A DNA stretch of 64,000 nucleotides, from NCBI RefSeq assembly GCF_021462225.1, contig NC_061816.1, positions 1,310,731-1,374,730 of the forward strand, written 5' to 3'. The translations under genes and the position numbers were made by a program. The notes beneath the pieces were generated by a model. The model did not search any database and was not told the DNA's origin. It saw only the letters and a list, made by a program, of their open reading frames with translations. Origin of the DNA: Girardinichthys multiradiatus (lineage: Eukaryota > Chordata > Actinopteri > Cyprinodontiformes > Goodeidae). The first letter of the stretch is position 1. Each line of letters begins with the position of its first letter. Of the stretch, positions 54,777 to 64,000 are shown one piece after another.

Positions 54777-54845
54777 ATCTCTGCAGTAAGGCGAGTCCAG
54801 TCTGGAAGGGACTCATCTTCCTGCTCCGAAATAAGAATTAAGAAG
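54777..54845 (+). CDS. Candidate coding exon, unknown gene
   Basis: Acceptor tgtttttctcag, 69 nt, donor AAGAAG/GTATTT. In phase 0 it reads ISAVRRVQSGRDSSSCSEIR plus IKK and would join in frame to the terminal exon at 61725 (EKEEEW). In the phase left by the exon at 54476 it would instead reach a stop, so the two do not join directly. Confidence 0.35.
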
Positions 54846-55317
54846 GTATTTTAAATACTTTTTTTTATTATTGTCAAATAATTACACGTTTCTTTGTGGC
54901 TAGAAGGGGAGAAGGACAGTTTTAATGTCTGTCTGTCAGCCGCTAAGACCAATGCACTTCTCTTAGCAGAAAATGGGCTTCTCAGATCAGCTTGAACAAT
55001 AAATACTCAGAGGCTGTTAATCCCAGCAACAGCAGATAGTCAGTCTCCTTCAACACCAGAATTTGATTCAACCAGTGAAAGCTGATTTCAAATTGAGCAG
55101 ATTCACAGTAAAGGTCACCGTACAAAAACATTCAAACTAATTATAAATGCAAATTAAAGTTATGTATCTGAGGAAGCCAGCTGACTGTGTTCAATCTTCA
55201 CTTTTGTTACAATCTCCCATAGACTTCAACATTGTTTTTTCGTGAAGTACATTACCTGCTTAAAAAAGTTCTGTTATTGCAACAGGACAACTTCTTCATG
55301 GCAGTGTCCCTTTAAAG

Positions 55318-55433
55318 GGAGGTGGCAGTGATGCAAGAACTGCATGTAGAAGAAGGTCTCCATCTCCCACATGAAAATGTCAAAGACGCCATTTGGGCAG
55401 CAGCTGCAGTCCTGCAGTTTTACAAAGATGGAG
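55318..55433 (+). CDS. Candidate coding exon, unknown gene
   Basis: The segment reads VAVMQELHVEEGLHLPHENV and KDAIWAAAAVLQFYKDG up to a strong donor GATGGAG/GTATGT. The acceptor (ccctttaaag) is weak. It does not join in phase to the flanking candidates, so it may belong to another transcript. Confidence 0.3.
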
Positions 55434-55576
55434 GTATGTTATTGACAAGTAATTCATGGTTCGAACTTTTACACATGCAAATATGCAGATATACATACTT
55501 ACAACCAGGCCACACTTTTAATTTTTTCAATCAAAAAAAAATTGGAAACCCTGAATTAGTATCATCCATCTCACAA

Positions 55577-55700
55577 TAGTGTGGCACAACATGTTGGTCT
55601 GTCACATTAAATCCAAATAAAATGCATTCACATTTTTGTTTATAACATGACAAAATGTGGAAATGTTCAAGGGGTATGAATACCTATGCAAGTCACTGTA
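55577..55700 (+). mobile_element. Tc1-like terminal fragment
   Basis: Contains gttggtctgtcacattaaat, caaataaaatgcattcacat and the outer end aaggggtatgaatacctatg, finishing caagtcactgta. This is one terminal region of the same family as the relic at 53938-54430. Confidence 0.65.
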
Positions 55701-55884
55701 TGCAGTTCTTTTTAATTTAGATGATTATTCAAACAGTGATTGCTGGTTCTGGTACACGATACAATATATTTAGCCATATATGGCGATAATGTAGACATAT
55801 TTATAGACATAAAGACAGGTGAACATAAAATAGACTGTATGTCTTGGACCCAAATTCATAAAGCCTTTTGACACAATTCTAAAA

Positions 55885-57135
55885 TTGCTACCCAGCCATT
55901 ACCCTATTAAGACAGTGTCTCGCCCACGGCCAAAATTGAATAGGTTAAAAAATAATCTAAAAGGAGGAAATCAGGAAAATCTCATTAAAATAAACACAAC
56001 TCAGACCGAAAAGAAAAATAAAACAATTAAATGTGGCTTACTGAACATAAGATCTCTCTCTTCAAACACATTGCTAGTTAGTGACCTGATTTGTGACAAT
56101 CCGATTGATTTATTTTGCCTCACAGAAACCTGGCTGCAGCAAGAGGATTATGTCACTATAAATGAGTCAACTCCTACTAATTATTTATATTTTCACATTC
56201 CTCGAAACACTGGGCGAGGAGGAGGAGTAGCAACCATCTTTCAGTCGGATTTATTGATTAGTCCCAGACCAATCAATAGCTACAACTCTTTTGAATATTT
56301 AATCCTTAGTTTTCCTCATCCAAATTGCAAAGCACTAAAACCACTTCTGTTTGTTGTTTTGTACCGTCCACCAGGCCCTTACTCTCAATTTTTAGAACAG
56401 TTTTCAGACCTTTTATCTGATTTAGTGTTAAATACAGATAAAATTATTATAGTGGGGGATTTTAACATACATGTTGACGCTGAAAGTGATAGCCTAAATA
56501 TAGCATTTAATGCTATATTAGACTCAATTGGCTTTGCTCAAAACATTAACAAACCTACCCACCTTTGTCTTCATTCTCTGGACCTTGTGCTGACGTATGG
56601 CAATGAGTGTAAAGACATAACAATATTCTCTCATAATCCTGTCCTGTCTGACCATTTCTTAATAACCTTTGAGTTTAATTTAACCGAGTACTCTACACCT
56701 GAAAGAAAATTTCATTATAGTAGTTCATTATCAGGCGATGCTGTAACAACCTTTAAAGAATCTGTTCCACTTTTAATTTCCTCATTATCACTGAAAAGCA
56801 CAGTGGAGGGCAATAATTCATTTGTTCATAGTGTTTCTTCATCATTGCATGGTGCATTAGACAATGCAGCCCCCTTGAAAAAGAAGGTAATCATTCATAG
56901 GAGGCTAGCTCCTTGGTTTAATTCAGAGCTGCGTACTTTAAAGCACAATGTTAGAAAATTGGAGAGAAAATGGGGCTCTACACACCTAGAGGATTCCTAC
57001 TTAATCTGGAAAAATAGCCTATTGTTGTATAAAAAGACACTTCGCCAAACTAGAACAGCTTATTTCTCATCATTAATAGAAGAGAACAAGAATAATCCTA
57101 GGTTTCTCTTTAGTACAGTTGCTAAACTTAAATAA
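55885..57135 (+). CDS. L2 endonuclease region, open frame of 416 codons
   Basis: The frame carries the APE-type endonuclease in full: [21 protein letters not shown] (Glu of the metal site), [20 protein letters not shown] (Asp and Asn), [10 protein letters not shown] and the final SDHFLI (Asp-His). It continues into the linker [20 protein letters not shown] and ends at a stop at 57133, just past TVAKLK. There, about 80 bp present in copy 1 are deleted, creating the frameshift. The enzyme would nick DNA to start reverse transcription. All catalytic residues look intact, but the RT is separated from it by stops. Confidence 0.85.
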   Translation: MLPSHYPIKTVSRPRPKLNRLKNNLKGGNQENLIKINTTQTEKKNKTIKCGLLNIRSLSSNTLLVSDLICDNPIDLFCLTETWLQQEDYVTINESTPTNYLYFHIPRNTGRGGGVATIFQSDLLISPRPINSYNSFEYLILSFPHPNCKALKPLLFVVLYRPPGPYSQFLEQFSDLLSDLVLNTDKIIIVGDFNIHVDAESDSLNIAFNAILDSIGFAQNINKPTHLCLHSLDLVLTYGNECKDITIFSHNPVLSDHFLITFEFNLTEYSTPERKFHYSSSLSGDAVTTFKESVPLLISSLSLKSTVEGNNSFVHSVSSSLHGALDNAAPLKKKVIIHRRLAPWFNSELRTLKHNVRKLERKWGSTHLEDSYLIWKNSLLLYKKTLRQTRTAYFSSLIEENKNNPRFLFSTVAKLK

Positions 57136-57913
57136 AATTGATTCTATTAACAATAAAAACTTTGACATACTTCCCAAGATGATTACTTTATCCTCAGCAA
57201 GTGAAACAACATTAGAAATAACTACAGAACCTGATCTGTGTTTGCACTGTTTTGATCCTGTGAAGCTTCCTTAGTTATCAGAAATATTAGCTTCATCTAA
57301 ACCTTCAACTTGTATGTTAGACCCAATCCCAACCAAATTATTTAAGGAAGTGTTCCCTCTGATTACCAGCCCCATTTTAGATATGATTAATCTATCTTTA
57401 GTAAATGGATATGTACCACAGGCTTTTAAGGTAGCTGTAATTAAACCTTTACTTAAGAAACCTTCGCTTGATCGAGATGACTTACAGACCTATATCCAAT
57501 CTTCCATTCTTATCTAAAATTCTTGAGAAAATAGTGGCTAATCAAATGTGTGAGCATTTACACAACAATGACCTGTTTGAATAGTTTCAGTCAGGCTTCA
57601 GAGCTCATCATAGCACTGAAACAGCTCTGCTGAAAGTCACTAATTATATTTTTATGGTCTCAGATAATGGACTTGTGTCTGTTCTGGTTCTGTTAGATCT
57701 CAGTGCTGCATTTGATCCAGTCGACCATAATATTCTCTTAAAAAGGCTGGAATATGCTGTAGGGATCAGGGGAACAGCGCTAGGCTGGTTTAAATCTTAT
57801 CTGTCTGACACATTCCAGTTTGTTCATGTAAATGATCAATCATCTTTAAACTCCAGGGTTAATTGTGGAGTACCACAGGGTTCAGTACTTGGGCCAATTC
57901 TCTTTACTATATA
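57136..57913 (+). pseudogene. L2 reverse transcriptase, N-terminal part, stops and frameshifts
   Basis: Includes [58 protein letters not shown] and [16 protein letters not shown]. It has premature stops near 57272 and 57581, and a 5-codon loss at DDLQTYIQ. It ends at the TA where Tc1 copy C is inserted. Confidence 0.85.
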
Positions 57914-59523
57914 CAGGTCCTTCTCAAAGTATTAGCATATTGTGATAAAGTTCATTATTTTCCATAATGTCATGATGAAAATTTAACATTCATATATTTT
58001 AGATTCATTGCACACTAACTGAAATATTTCAGGTCTTTTATTGTCTTAATATGGATGATTTTGGCATACAGCTCATGAAAACCCAAACTTCCTATCTCAC
58101 AAAATTAGCATATTTCATCCGACCAATAAAAGAAAAGTGTTTTTAATACAAAAAACGTCAACCTTCAAATAATCATGTACAGTTATGCACTCAATACTTG
58201 GTCGGGAATCCTTTTGCAGAAATGACTGCTTCAATGCGGCGTGGCATGGAGGCAATCAGCCTGTGGCACTGCTGAGGTCTTATGGAGGCCCAGGATGCTT
58301 CGATAGAAGCTTTTAGCTCATCCAGAGTGTTGGGTCTTGAGTCTCTCAACATTCTCTTCACAATATCCCACAGATTCTCAATGGGGTTCAGGTCAGGAGA
58401 GTTGGCAGGCCAATTGAGCACAGTGATACCATGGTCAGTAAACCATTTACCAGTGGTTTTGGCACTGTGAGCAGGTGCCAGGTCGTGCTGAAAAATGAAA
58501 TCTTCATCTCCATAAAGCTTTTCAGCAGATGGAAGCATGAAGTGCTCCAAAATCTCCTGATAGCTAGCTGCATTGACCCTGCCCTTGATAAAACACAGTG
58601 GACCAACACCAGCAGCTGACACGGTACCCCAGACCATCACTGACTGTGGGTACTTGACACTGGACTTCTGGCATTTTGGCATTTCCTTCTCCCCAGTCTT
58701 CCTCCAGACTCTGGCACCTTGATTTCTGAATGACATGCAGAATTTGCTTTCATCCAAAAAAAGTACTTTGGACCACTGAGCAACAGTCCGGTACTGCTTC
58801 TCTGTAGCCCAGGTCAGGCGCTTCTGCCGCTGTTTCTGGTTCAAAAGTGGCTTGACCTGGGGAATGTGGCACCTGTAGCCCATTTCCTGCACACGCCTGT
58901 GCACGGTGGCTCTGGATGTTTCTACTCCAGACTCAGTCCACTGGCTCCGCAGGTCCCCCAAGGTCTGGAATCGGCCCTTCTCCACAATCTTCCTCAGGGT
59001 CCGGTCACCTCTTCTCATTGTGCAGCGTTTTCTGCCACACTTTTTCCTTCCCACAGACTTCCCACTGAGGTGCCTTGATACAGCACTCTGGGAACAGCCT
59101 ATTCGTTCAGAAATGTCTTTCTGTGTCTTACCCTCTTGCTTGAGGGTGTCAATAGTGGCCTTCTGGACAGCAGTCAGGTCGGCAGTCTTACCCATGATTG
59201 GGGTTTTGAGTGATGAACCAGGCTGGGAGTTTTAAAGGCCTCAGGAATTTTTTGCAGGTGTTTAGAGTTAACTCGTTGATTCAGATGATTAGGTTCATAG
59301 CTCGTTTAGAGACCCTTTTAATGATATGCTAATTTTGTGAGATAGGAATTTTGGGTTTTCATGAGCTGTATGCCAAAATCATCCGTATTAAGACAATAAA
59401 AGACCTGAAATATTTCAGTTAGTGTGCAATGAATCTAAAATATATGAATGTTAAATTTTCATCATGACATTATGGAAAATAATGAACTTTATCACAATAT
59501 GCTAATATTTTGAGAAGGACCTG
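57914..59523 (-). mobile_element. Tc1-like DNA transposon C, complete, 1610 bp
   Basis: Same termini as copy A, flanked by TA (57912-57913 and 59524-59525). Omitting the element and one TA restores the L2 reading frame from FTIY into MLPIGQ, showing a clean insertion. Confidence 0.95.
58191..59195 (-). CDS. Tc1-like DD34E transposase, open frame (copy C)
   Basis: 334 codons, same length as copy A. The first catalytic block reads LFLDESKF, with Leu for Ser just before Asp148. D238 and E273 are unchanged (FQHDLAPAHS, NPIENLW). Other differences from A include KDISERIG for KEISERIG, RRVQEMGYRCH for RHVQEMDYRCR and YRTVAQW for HWTVAQW. The frame is complete, but the substitutions at the active-site strand make activity less sure than for copy A. 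Confidence 0.94.
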   Translation of the reverse strand: MGKTADLTAVQKATIDTLKQEGKTQKDISERIGCSQSAVSRHLSGKSVGRKKCGRKRCTMRRGDRTLRKIVEKGRFQTLGDLRSQWTESGVETSRATVHRRVQEMGYRCHIPQVKPLLNQKQRQKRLTWATEKQYRTVAQWSKVLFLDESKFCMSFRNQGARVWRKTGEKEMPKCQKSSVKYPQSVMVWGTVSAAGVGPLCFIKGRVNAASYQEILEHFMLPSAEKLYGDEDFIFQHDLAPAHSAKTTGKWFTDHGITVLNWPANSPDLNPIENLWDIVKRMLRDSRPNTLDELKASIEASWASIRPQQCHRLIASMPRRIEAVISAKGFPTKY

Positions 59524-60440
59524 TATATGCTTCCAATAGGTCAAATTATCAGGCAGCATGGGATAAATTTTCACTGTTACGCTGATGATACTCAGCTTTA
59601 CTTATCCATAAATCCTGATGAGCCCAACCAGTTAGATAGACTACAAGCATGTCTTGAAGATATAAAAACTTGGATTTTGCTTCTAAATTCAAACAAGACA
59701 GAAGTTGTTGTCTTTGGACCGGAGTCTTTAAAAAAGAAACTGCTTAGTCAATCACTTAACCTGGATGGCATTAAATTGACCTCCGGTAATGAAGTAAAAA
59801 ACCTTGGTGTTATTTTTGACCAGAACATGTCATTTAAATCCTATATTAAACAGGTTTCTAGGATTTCCTTCTTTCACCTCCGGAACATTGCCAAAATTAG
59901 AAATATCTTATCCAGGAGTGACGCTGAAAAACTAGTCCATGCATTTGTTACTTCAAGGCTGGACTATTGTAATTCTTTAGTATCAGGATGTCCACAAAAT
60001 GCAGTTAAAAGCCTTCAGCTGATTCAAAATGCTGCAGCAAGAGTTCTGATTAAAATTAAAAAGAGAGATAATATTTCTCCTGTTTTAGCTTCCCTTCATT
60101 GGCTCCCTGTTAAATCCAGAATAGAATTTAAAATTCTCCTCCTCACATATAAAGCCCTTAATGATCTAGCTCCATCATACATCAGAGATCTGATTGTTCC
60201 ATATGTTCCTAACAGAGCACTTCGTTCTCAGACTGCAGGTTTACTGGTGGTTCCTAGAGTCTCTAGAAGTAGAATGGGAGGCAGATCCTTTAGTTATCAG
60301 GCTCCTCTCCTGTGGAACCAGCTCCCAGCTTTAGTCCGTGAGGCAGACACCATCTACTTTTAAGGCTAGGCTTAAAACTTTCCTTTTTGATAAAGCTTAT
60401 AGTAAGAGTGGCTTAGTTTATCAGGGAGGAAGCCTTCCTC
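59524..60440 (+). pseudogene. L2 reverse transcriptase, C-terminal part
   Basis: Continues the RT from MLPIGQIIRQHGINFHCYAD, with the catalytic YADDTQLYLS, through NLGVIFDQNMSFKSYIKQVS, HAFVTSRLDYCNSLVSG, LQLIQNAAARVL and LHWLPVKSRIEFKILLLTYK, to FSYQAPLLWNQLPA. A stop at 60361 follows a frameshift near TIYF; the last block (FKARLKTFLFDKAYSKS) is in the next frame. The palm residues are intact. Confidence 0.87.
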
Positions 60441-61724
60441 CCTCCCTGTTGGTTGGAGTAAGGGGGAGTCAGGTTTAGCCTAAACTGGCTCAGTTATGGT
60501 TGAGGTGCAAACACACCTTCCATTTCTGCTACCTGTATGACCCCTTCTCTTTTCCAATGGTTATAATCAGTCTGACAGAGAGAGGTATCCCAATCCTTGT
60601 GGTTTTTAGTATAACAATGACCATCAGTGGGACCCTTTGTGGGGTGCCTTGAGACGACATTGTTGTAAATAAGCGCCGTTTAACTAAATAATCTGAACTG
60701 AAACTATCTGTGTAGTTATGCTGCTATAGGCTTAGGCTGCTGGAGGACATGACGACCACTTTCACCCTCTTTGCTACATTCTCACACTACTCTCCAATTT
60801 AGCATTATTTGATGTTATTTCAGCTTTTAACCATGTTCTCTCTTTTCTCTTCCTAGAAGCTACACCTGGCCTGACTCTGTGTCTACCTGTGACACCTTTC
60901 TGGAGAGGGGAATCGTCTGAGCTTCTGCTGGCAACAATTTAATGCTCACCCTCTACCGATGATCCACATAGCCCTGTCTTTTAGTGTTTAACCCTTTCTC
61001 TCTCCTAGACATGGCGATTGACTGAACTTTTACTGTAACTAATTATATGTGCTCTCTTTCAGACTCTAACCTTGAAAACTGGCTCAGAGTTTATCTGTTC
61101 TTTCTTTCTAGGTGAAACGACTAAAGGAGCTACATCCATTAACATTTACTTTTCCTTCCCATAGAAAGTACTCCTGGATCAGTGCTTCTTTGTTCTCTTT
61201 GTGTCTCTGCTCTGTTCTCTCAAACCCCCAGTCGGTCGTGGCAGATGGCCGGTCACACTGAGCCTGGTTCTGGTTCTGCTGGAGGTTTCTTCCTGTTAAA
61301 AGGGAGTTTTTCCTCTCTGCTGTCACTACATGCATGCTCAGTATGAGGGATTGCTGCAAAGTCAACGCCAGTGACTGTCCACTGTCTCTACATGCTCATC
61401 GGGGAGGAGTGAATGCTGCAAGTCACTGACTGGATGCAATCTGCTGGGTTTCCTTAGATAGAAAAACATTTTATCCAATTTGAATAAATAACTAACTCCG
61501 ACTGCACTGTTCAATGGTTAGGATTAATTGGAATGTATGTACCTGACTGTTGTGAAGTGCCTTGAGACAACATGTGTTGTGAATTGGCGCTATATAAATA
61601 AAACTGAATTGAATTGAATTAAAATTTTCAGTGTCAGATTAGTGTACTTTACTGCATTCTCTGATTATGTTAACATAGTGTATGTTGTGGGTATTGTAAA
61701 AACGTGTTATACTAATTTTAACAG

Positions 61725-61919
61725 GAGAAAGAAGAAGAATGGAGTTCAGTCACCATTATTGGCGTGTTAGAGTCTGAAGAATGCAGCTCAGACTCCGTTT
61801 ATGAGCTGTGCCTTGAGGATGGAAGGACCCTCTTCATTGTCCACAAAAATGGCAGCCTTTGGACACAGAGCAAAAGAAAGGGAAAGGCCCTTTCTTCATT
61901 AAAGGCAAAAGAATTGTAG
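61725..61919 (+). CDS. Candidate terminal coding exon, unknown gene
   Basis: After a good acceptor (actaattttaacag) a 195-nt frame reads EKEEEWSSVTIIGVLESEEC, then SSDSVYELCLEDGRTLFIVH and KNGSLWTQSKRKG, ending at a stop after LKAKEL. Phase 0 at its start agrees with the exon at 54777, which would put the whole L2/Tc1 composite in one intron. The peptide looks like real protein, but I do not recognise a family. Confidence 0.42.
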   Translation, partial: EKEEEWSSVTIIGVLESEECSSDSVYELCLEDGRTLFIVHKNGSLWTQSKRKGKALSSLKAKEL

Positions 61920-62063
61920 AGATTAATCTGAAAATATGAATTCTTGATATAATGTATTTTTTGGTGTTCAGGAGGAAAAGTATTTATCTGTACTGTTTTT
62001 AATATTGTGTTCTTTTTTCATGTATTTTAATGTTAAAATATTAAATTGACATTTTTTTTAAAT

Positions 62064-62147
62064 GATTCATTCATTCATTTTTCTATACCACTTATTCCAT
62101 AGTGGGACCTTCTTGCTGCAAGGCAACAGTGCTACCAACTGCACTAC
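62064..62147 (-). repeat. SINE copy, inverted and internally deleted
   Basis: The plus strand passes from the complement of the SINE tail (cacttattccatagtggg) straight to the complement of its head (accttcttgctgcaaggcaa, then gctaccaactgcac). About 280 bp of body seen at 19856-20216 are missing. A short ATTC repeat marks the tail end. Confidence 0.8.
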
Positions 62148-64000
62148 AAAAACAAGCAATTTAAGGAGAGTCATTATGGAAGCAAATTAAAAATTATTGG
62201 AGGATCTTCTGTGACATGATTGGGAAAGAAACCAAAACTAATAAAGTTTGGAAAGTAATTAAAATTGAATTAAAAACAATATGCATATCAATCTTAAACG
62301 TAGGTAACACAAATATATTTAAAGATGAAGAGAAAACTGAAATACAAGCTGAAACATTTAGCTAAATTCATAATATCAACATCATTAGTAACGAGGGAAG
62401 TAAACACAACTTAATATATACTTTCAGAGAGCTTCCCTGAAGTTCATCCCTTACTTTATAATTGTAAGAAGCAGGGTTGCTGCTACGTTTGATATTTAAA
62501 CTGGGTGTCTGTTGCAGGACCGTACATCACAGGAGGATGCATTGATGCTTTGCTTTTACTTTCTTTTCTCCATTTTCATCAAGTGACGCTCTACAACCAA
62601 GACAGCTAGATGGGTGTGAATATGGTGTTCACCAAATGAAAGAAATTATTTCAAGAAAGCAGGGAACTGTTATAATAAATAGCAACCTAAGCACAAGTAG
62701 TGACATTTTAATTTTATTGTATTCAGTCTTGGTACAGAGGACTGAAAGATGCAATGGTGTGGCCCCTCCTGACATCTAGGTCTCTTCTTTTTCCCCAAGA
62801 TGTCAGAAATTCTGTTTACAGCACAGGGAATTAGATTATTTCCACATAACATTAACCTTAGGTTAATTTTTGATTGTGCTATACATAAAATATACTGTAT
62901 TTATGCCTCTGTATCTACAGTGCCATTGAATATATTCAGTCTCTTGGTTTTGTTTTCATTGCTGTAGTAACAATCATGGTCTACATAAATTAGCTTTTTT
63001 TTTTTTTTACAAAGAAATATAAAAAAAACATTGTGTCAATGTTGTATAAAATTTTTAAAGGGTGATGCCAATTAAATAAATATATATAATGAAAAATAAG
63101 TGATTGCGTGCTCTGTATACATTTGAGTTAACCTTGACATCGAAGAGGTTTAGAAGAAAAGGCTAATTTTTAACGACCATGATTGATTTATTACAGCAAT
63201 AAAAACATAATCCTTCCAAGGGTGGGAATTCTTTTTTTTATAGAAATAGATGTGATTTTTTTTCTTATTAACCAAGTTTGTAATCTTTAAAAAAAGATCT
63301 TCACAGAAACTTGTTCTTTCAGATGCTTCTTGACAAAGTCATGTAGCCAGTTAGGGACATTGATGATGAGGATTGTGATGCTGAGTCACAGGTTTTCTCA
63401 GAACATTTATTGAAACAGGTGTGGCGTGTTCATATTGAATAATGCATCGTCTACACTATGAAGTTCATATTGAAATAAAAACTGGATATTTGTTTACCTA
63501 ACATTTTTGCCTTTTCATTCTGTCACCTTTTGGTTTCATCAGATACTCTGGTTAAGCTGCTGAGATTCTGGGCTGGCTGGGAGGTGCTTCCTTCAGAACT
63601 TCAGGCGGAGATTTCGAGGGGAATTTTCATACTTCATCAACATGCTTGGAGACACTGAAGCTCCCAGCTTGTATAAAAAACTATGACGACTTTAAGGAAG
63701 CACTTACTTCTGCTATACACAGTTCACACTTTGGATTTGTTGAAGTATTCAGTGGCAGATGAATTCGATGTTATGTCCAGGAGGGCATGCTAATTTGAAG
63801 TTCAGTTGTGTAATCCTGCTTTATTTTTTTTAAAACATATTTCAGCCCTTGGAGGCATATATCAGTTGGACAAAGTTGTTTATTAAAATGCTCTACTTAA
63901 CAAAACAGCTTAGTTGTTCTTAAGGTGTCATATAATGACAGTTTGAACAGACTTAAAACACGTTCTCTTATTTTCTGAAAGTTTTAATCGTCAGACGTCT
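62148..64000. other. No gene recognised
   Basis: AT-rich stretch with short homopolymers (runs of T near 62996-63009). No supported gene or repeat. Confidence 0.4.

Larger units (their letters stand above)
55880..61620 (+). mobile_element. L2-type LINE, copy 2, nearly complete, carrying Tc1 copy C
   Basis: Runs from endonuclease code through RT, interrupted by a Tc1-like element at 57914-59523, to a 3' end reading gaagtgccttgagacaacat followed by ttgaattgaattgaatt. Without the Tc1 element it is about 4.1 kb. The start was not fixed: the first recognisable code begins at about 55885. Confidence 0.88.

Overview
This window looks like teleost fish genomic DNA, probably from a percomorph. The evidence is a Rex3 (RTE-clade) retrotransposon, L2-type LINEs, several Tc1-like DNA transposons, a hAT element, a tRNA-derived SINE, a fish-type multi-finger C2H2 gene and a relic leucine-rich-repeat exon of the fish NLR type. 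Genes are sparse. The landscape is AT-rich and mostly layers of mobile elements inserted into one another. Species-level placement is not possible from sequence reading alone.

Layout. At 1-5817 there is a Ty3/gypsy pol relic split by a non-coding element, and that element is itself split by a full-length Rex3 with a 15-bp target duplication. At 5818-9991 there is a truncated Tc1-like element, then an L2 fragment interrupted by a second, internally deleted Tc1-like element. At about 11.2-15.0 kb lies a two-gene DNA transposon: a THAP/DDE transposase on the plus strand facing a SWIM/YqaJ nuclease gene on the minus strand. At 17.0-19.3 kb there is a decayed L1/Tx1-type LINE, followed by a 48-bp minisatellite, a SINE and a CATC microsatellite. 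At 23.3-26.4 kb an L2 fragment, a hAT transposase relic and an RNase-H-type LINE 3' end are joined together. At 26.4-39.2 kb is a C2H2 zinc-finger locus: a truncated paralogous exon at 28 kb and an 896-codon zinc-finger exon at 36.2-38.9 kb. Between them lie an intact Tc1-like element and two inverted copies of a THAP-related repeat. At 39.9-43.6 kb a second copy of the gypsy relic carries the same inserted element but no Rex3. A second copy of the intact-type Tc1 element follows, abutting an NLR-type LRR exon relic.

The region 45.4-55.4 kb is the least repeat-dominated. It holds an intact single-exon 801-codon gene of unknown function at 50287-52692 (minus) and several short open segments with splice signals on both strands, suggesting one or two unrecognised multi-exon genes. 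A nearly complete L2 with an intact endonuclease region (about 55.88-61.62 kb) carries a third copy of the Tc1-like element. A candidate terminal coding exon follows at 61.7 kb.

How the parts relate. Nesting gives a relative chronology: gypsy first, then its 2.1-kb insert, then duplication of the pair, then Rex3 in one copy only. Three near-identical Tc1-like copies (29.8, 43.9 and 57.9 kb) have full-length or almost full-length transposase frames and are the youngest layer. The strongest host-gene candidates are the zinc-finger exon and the orphan 801-codon frame. The most unusual mobile system is the transposase plus YqaJ element.
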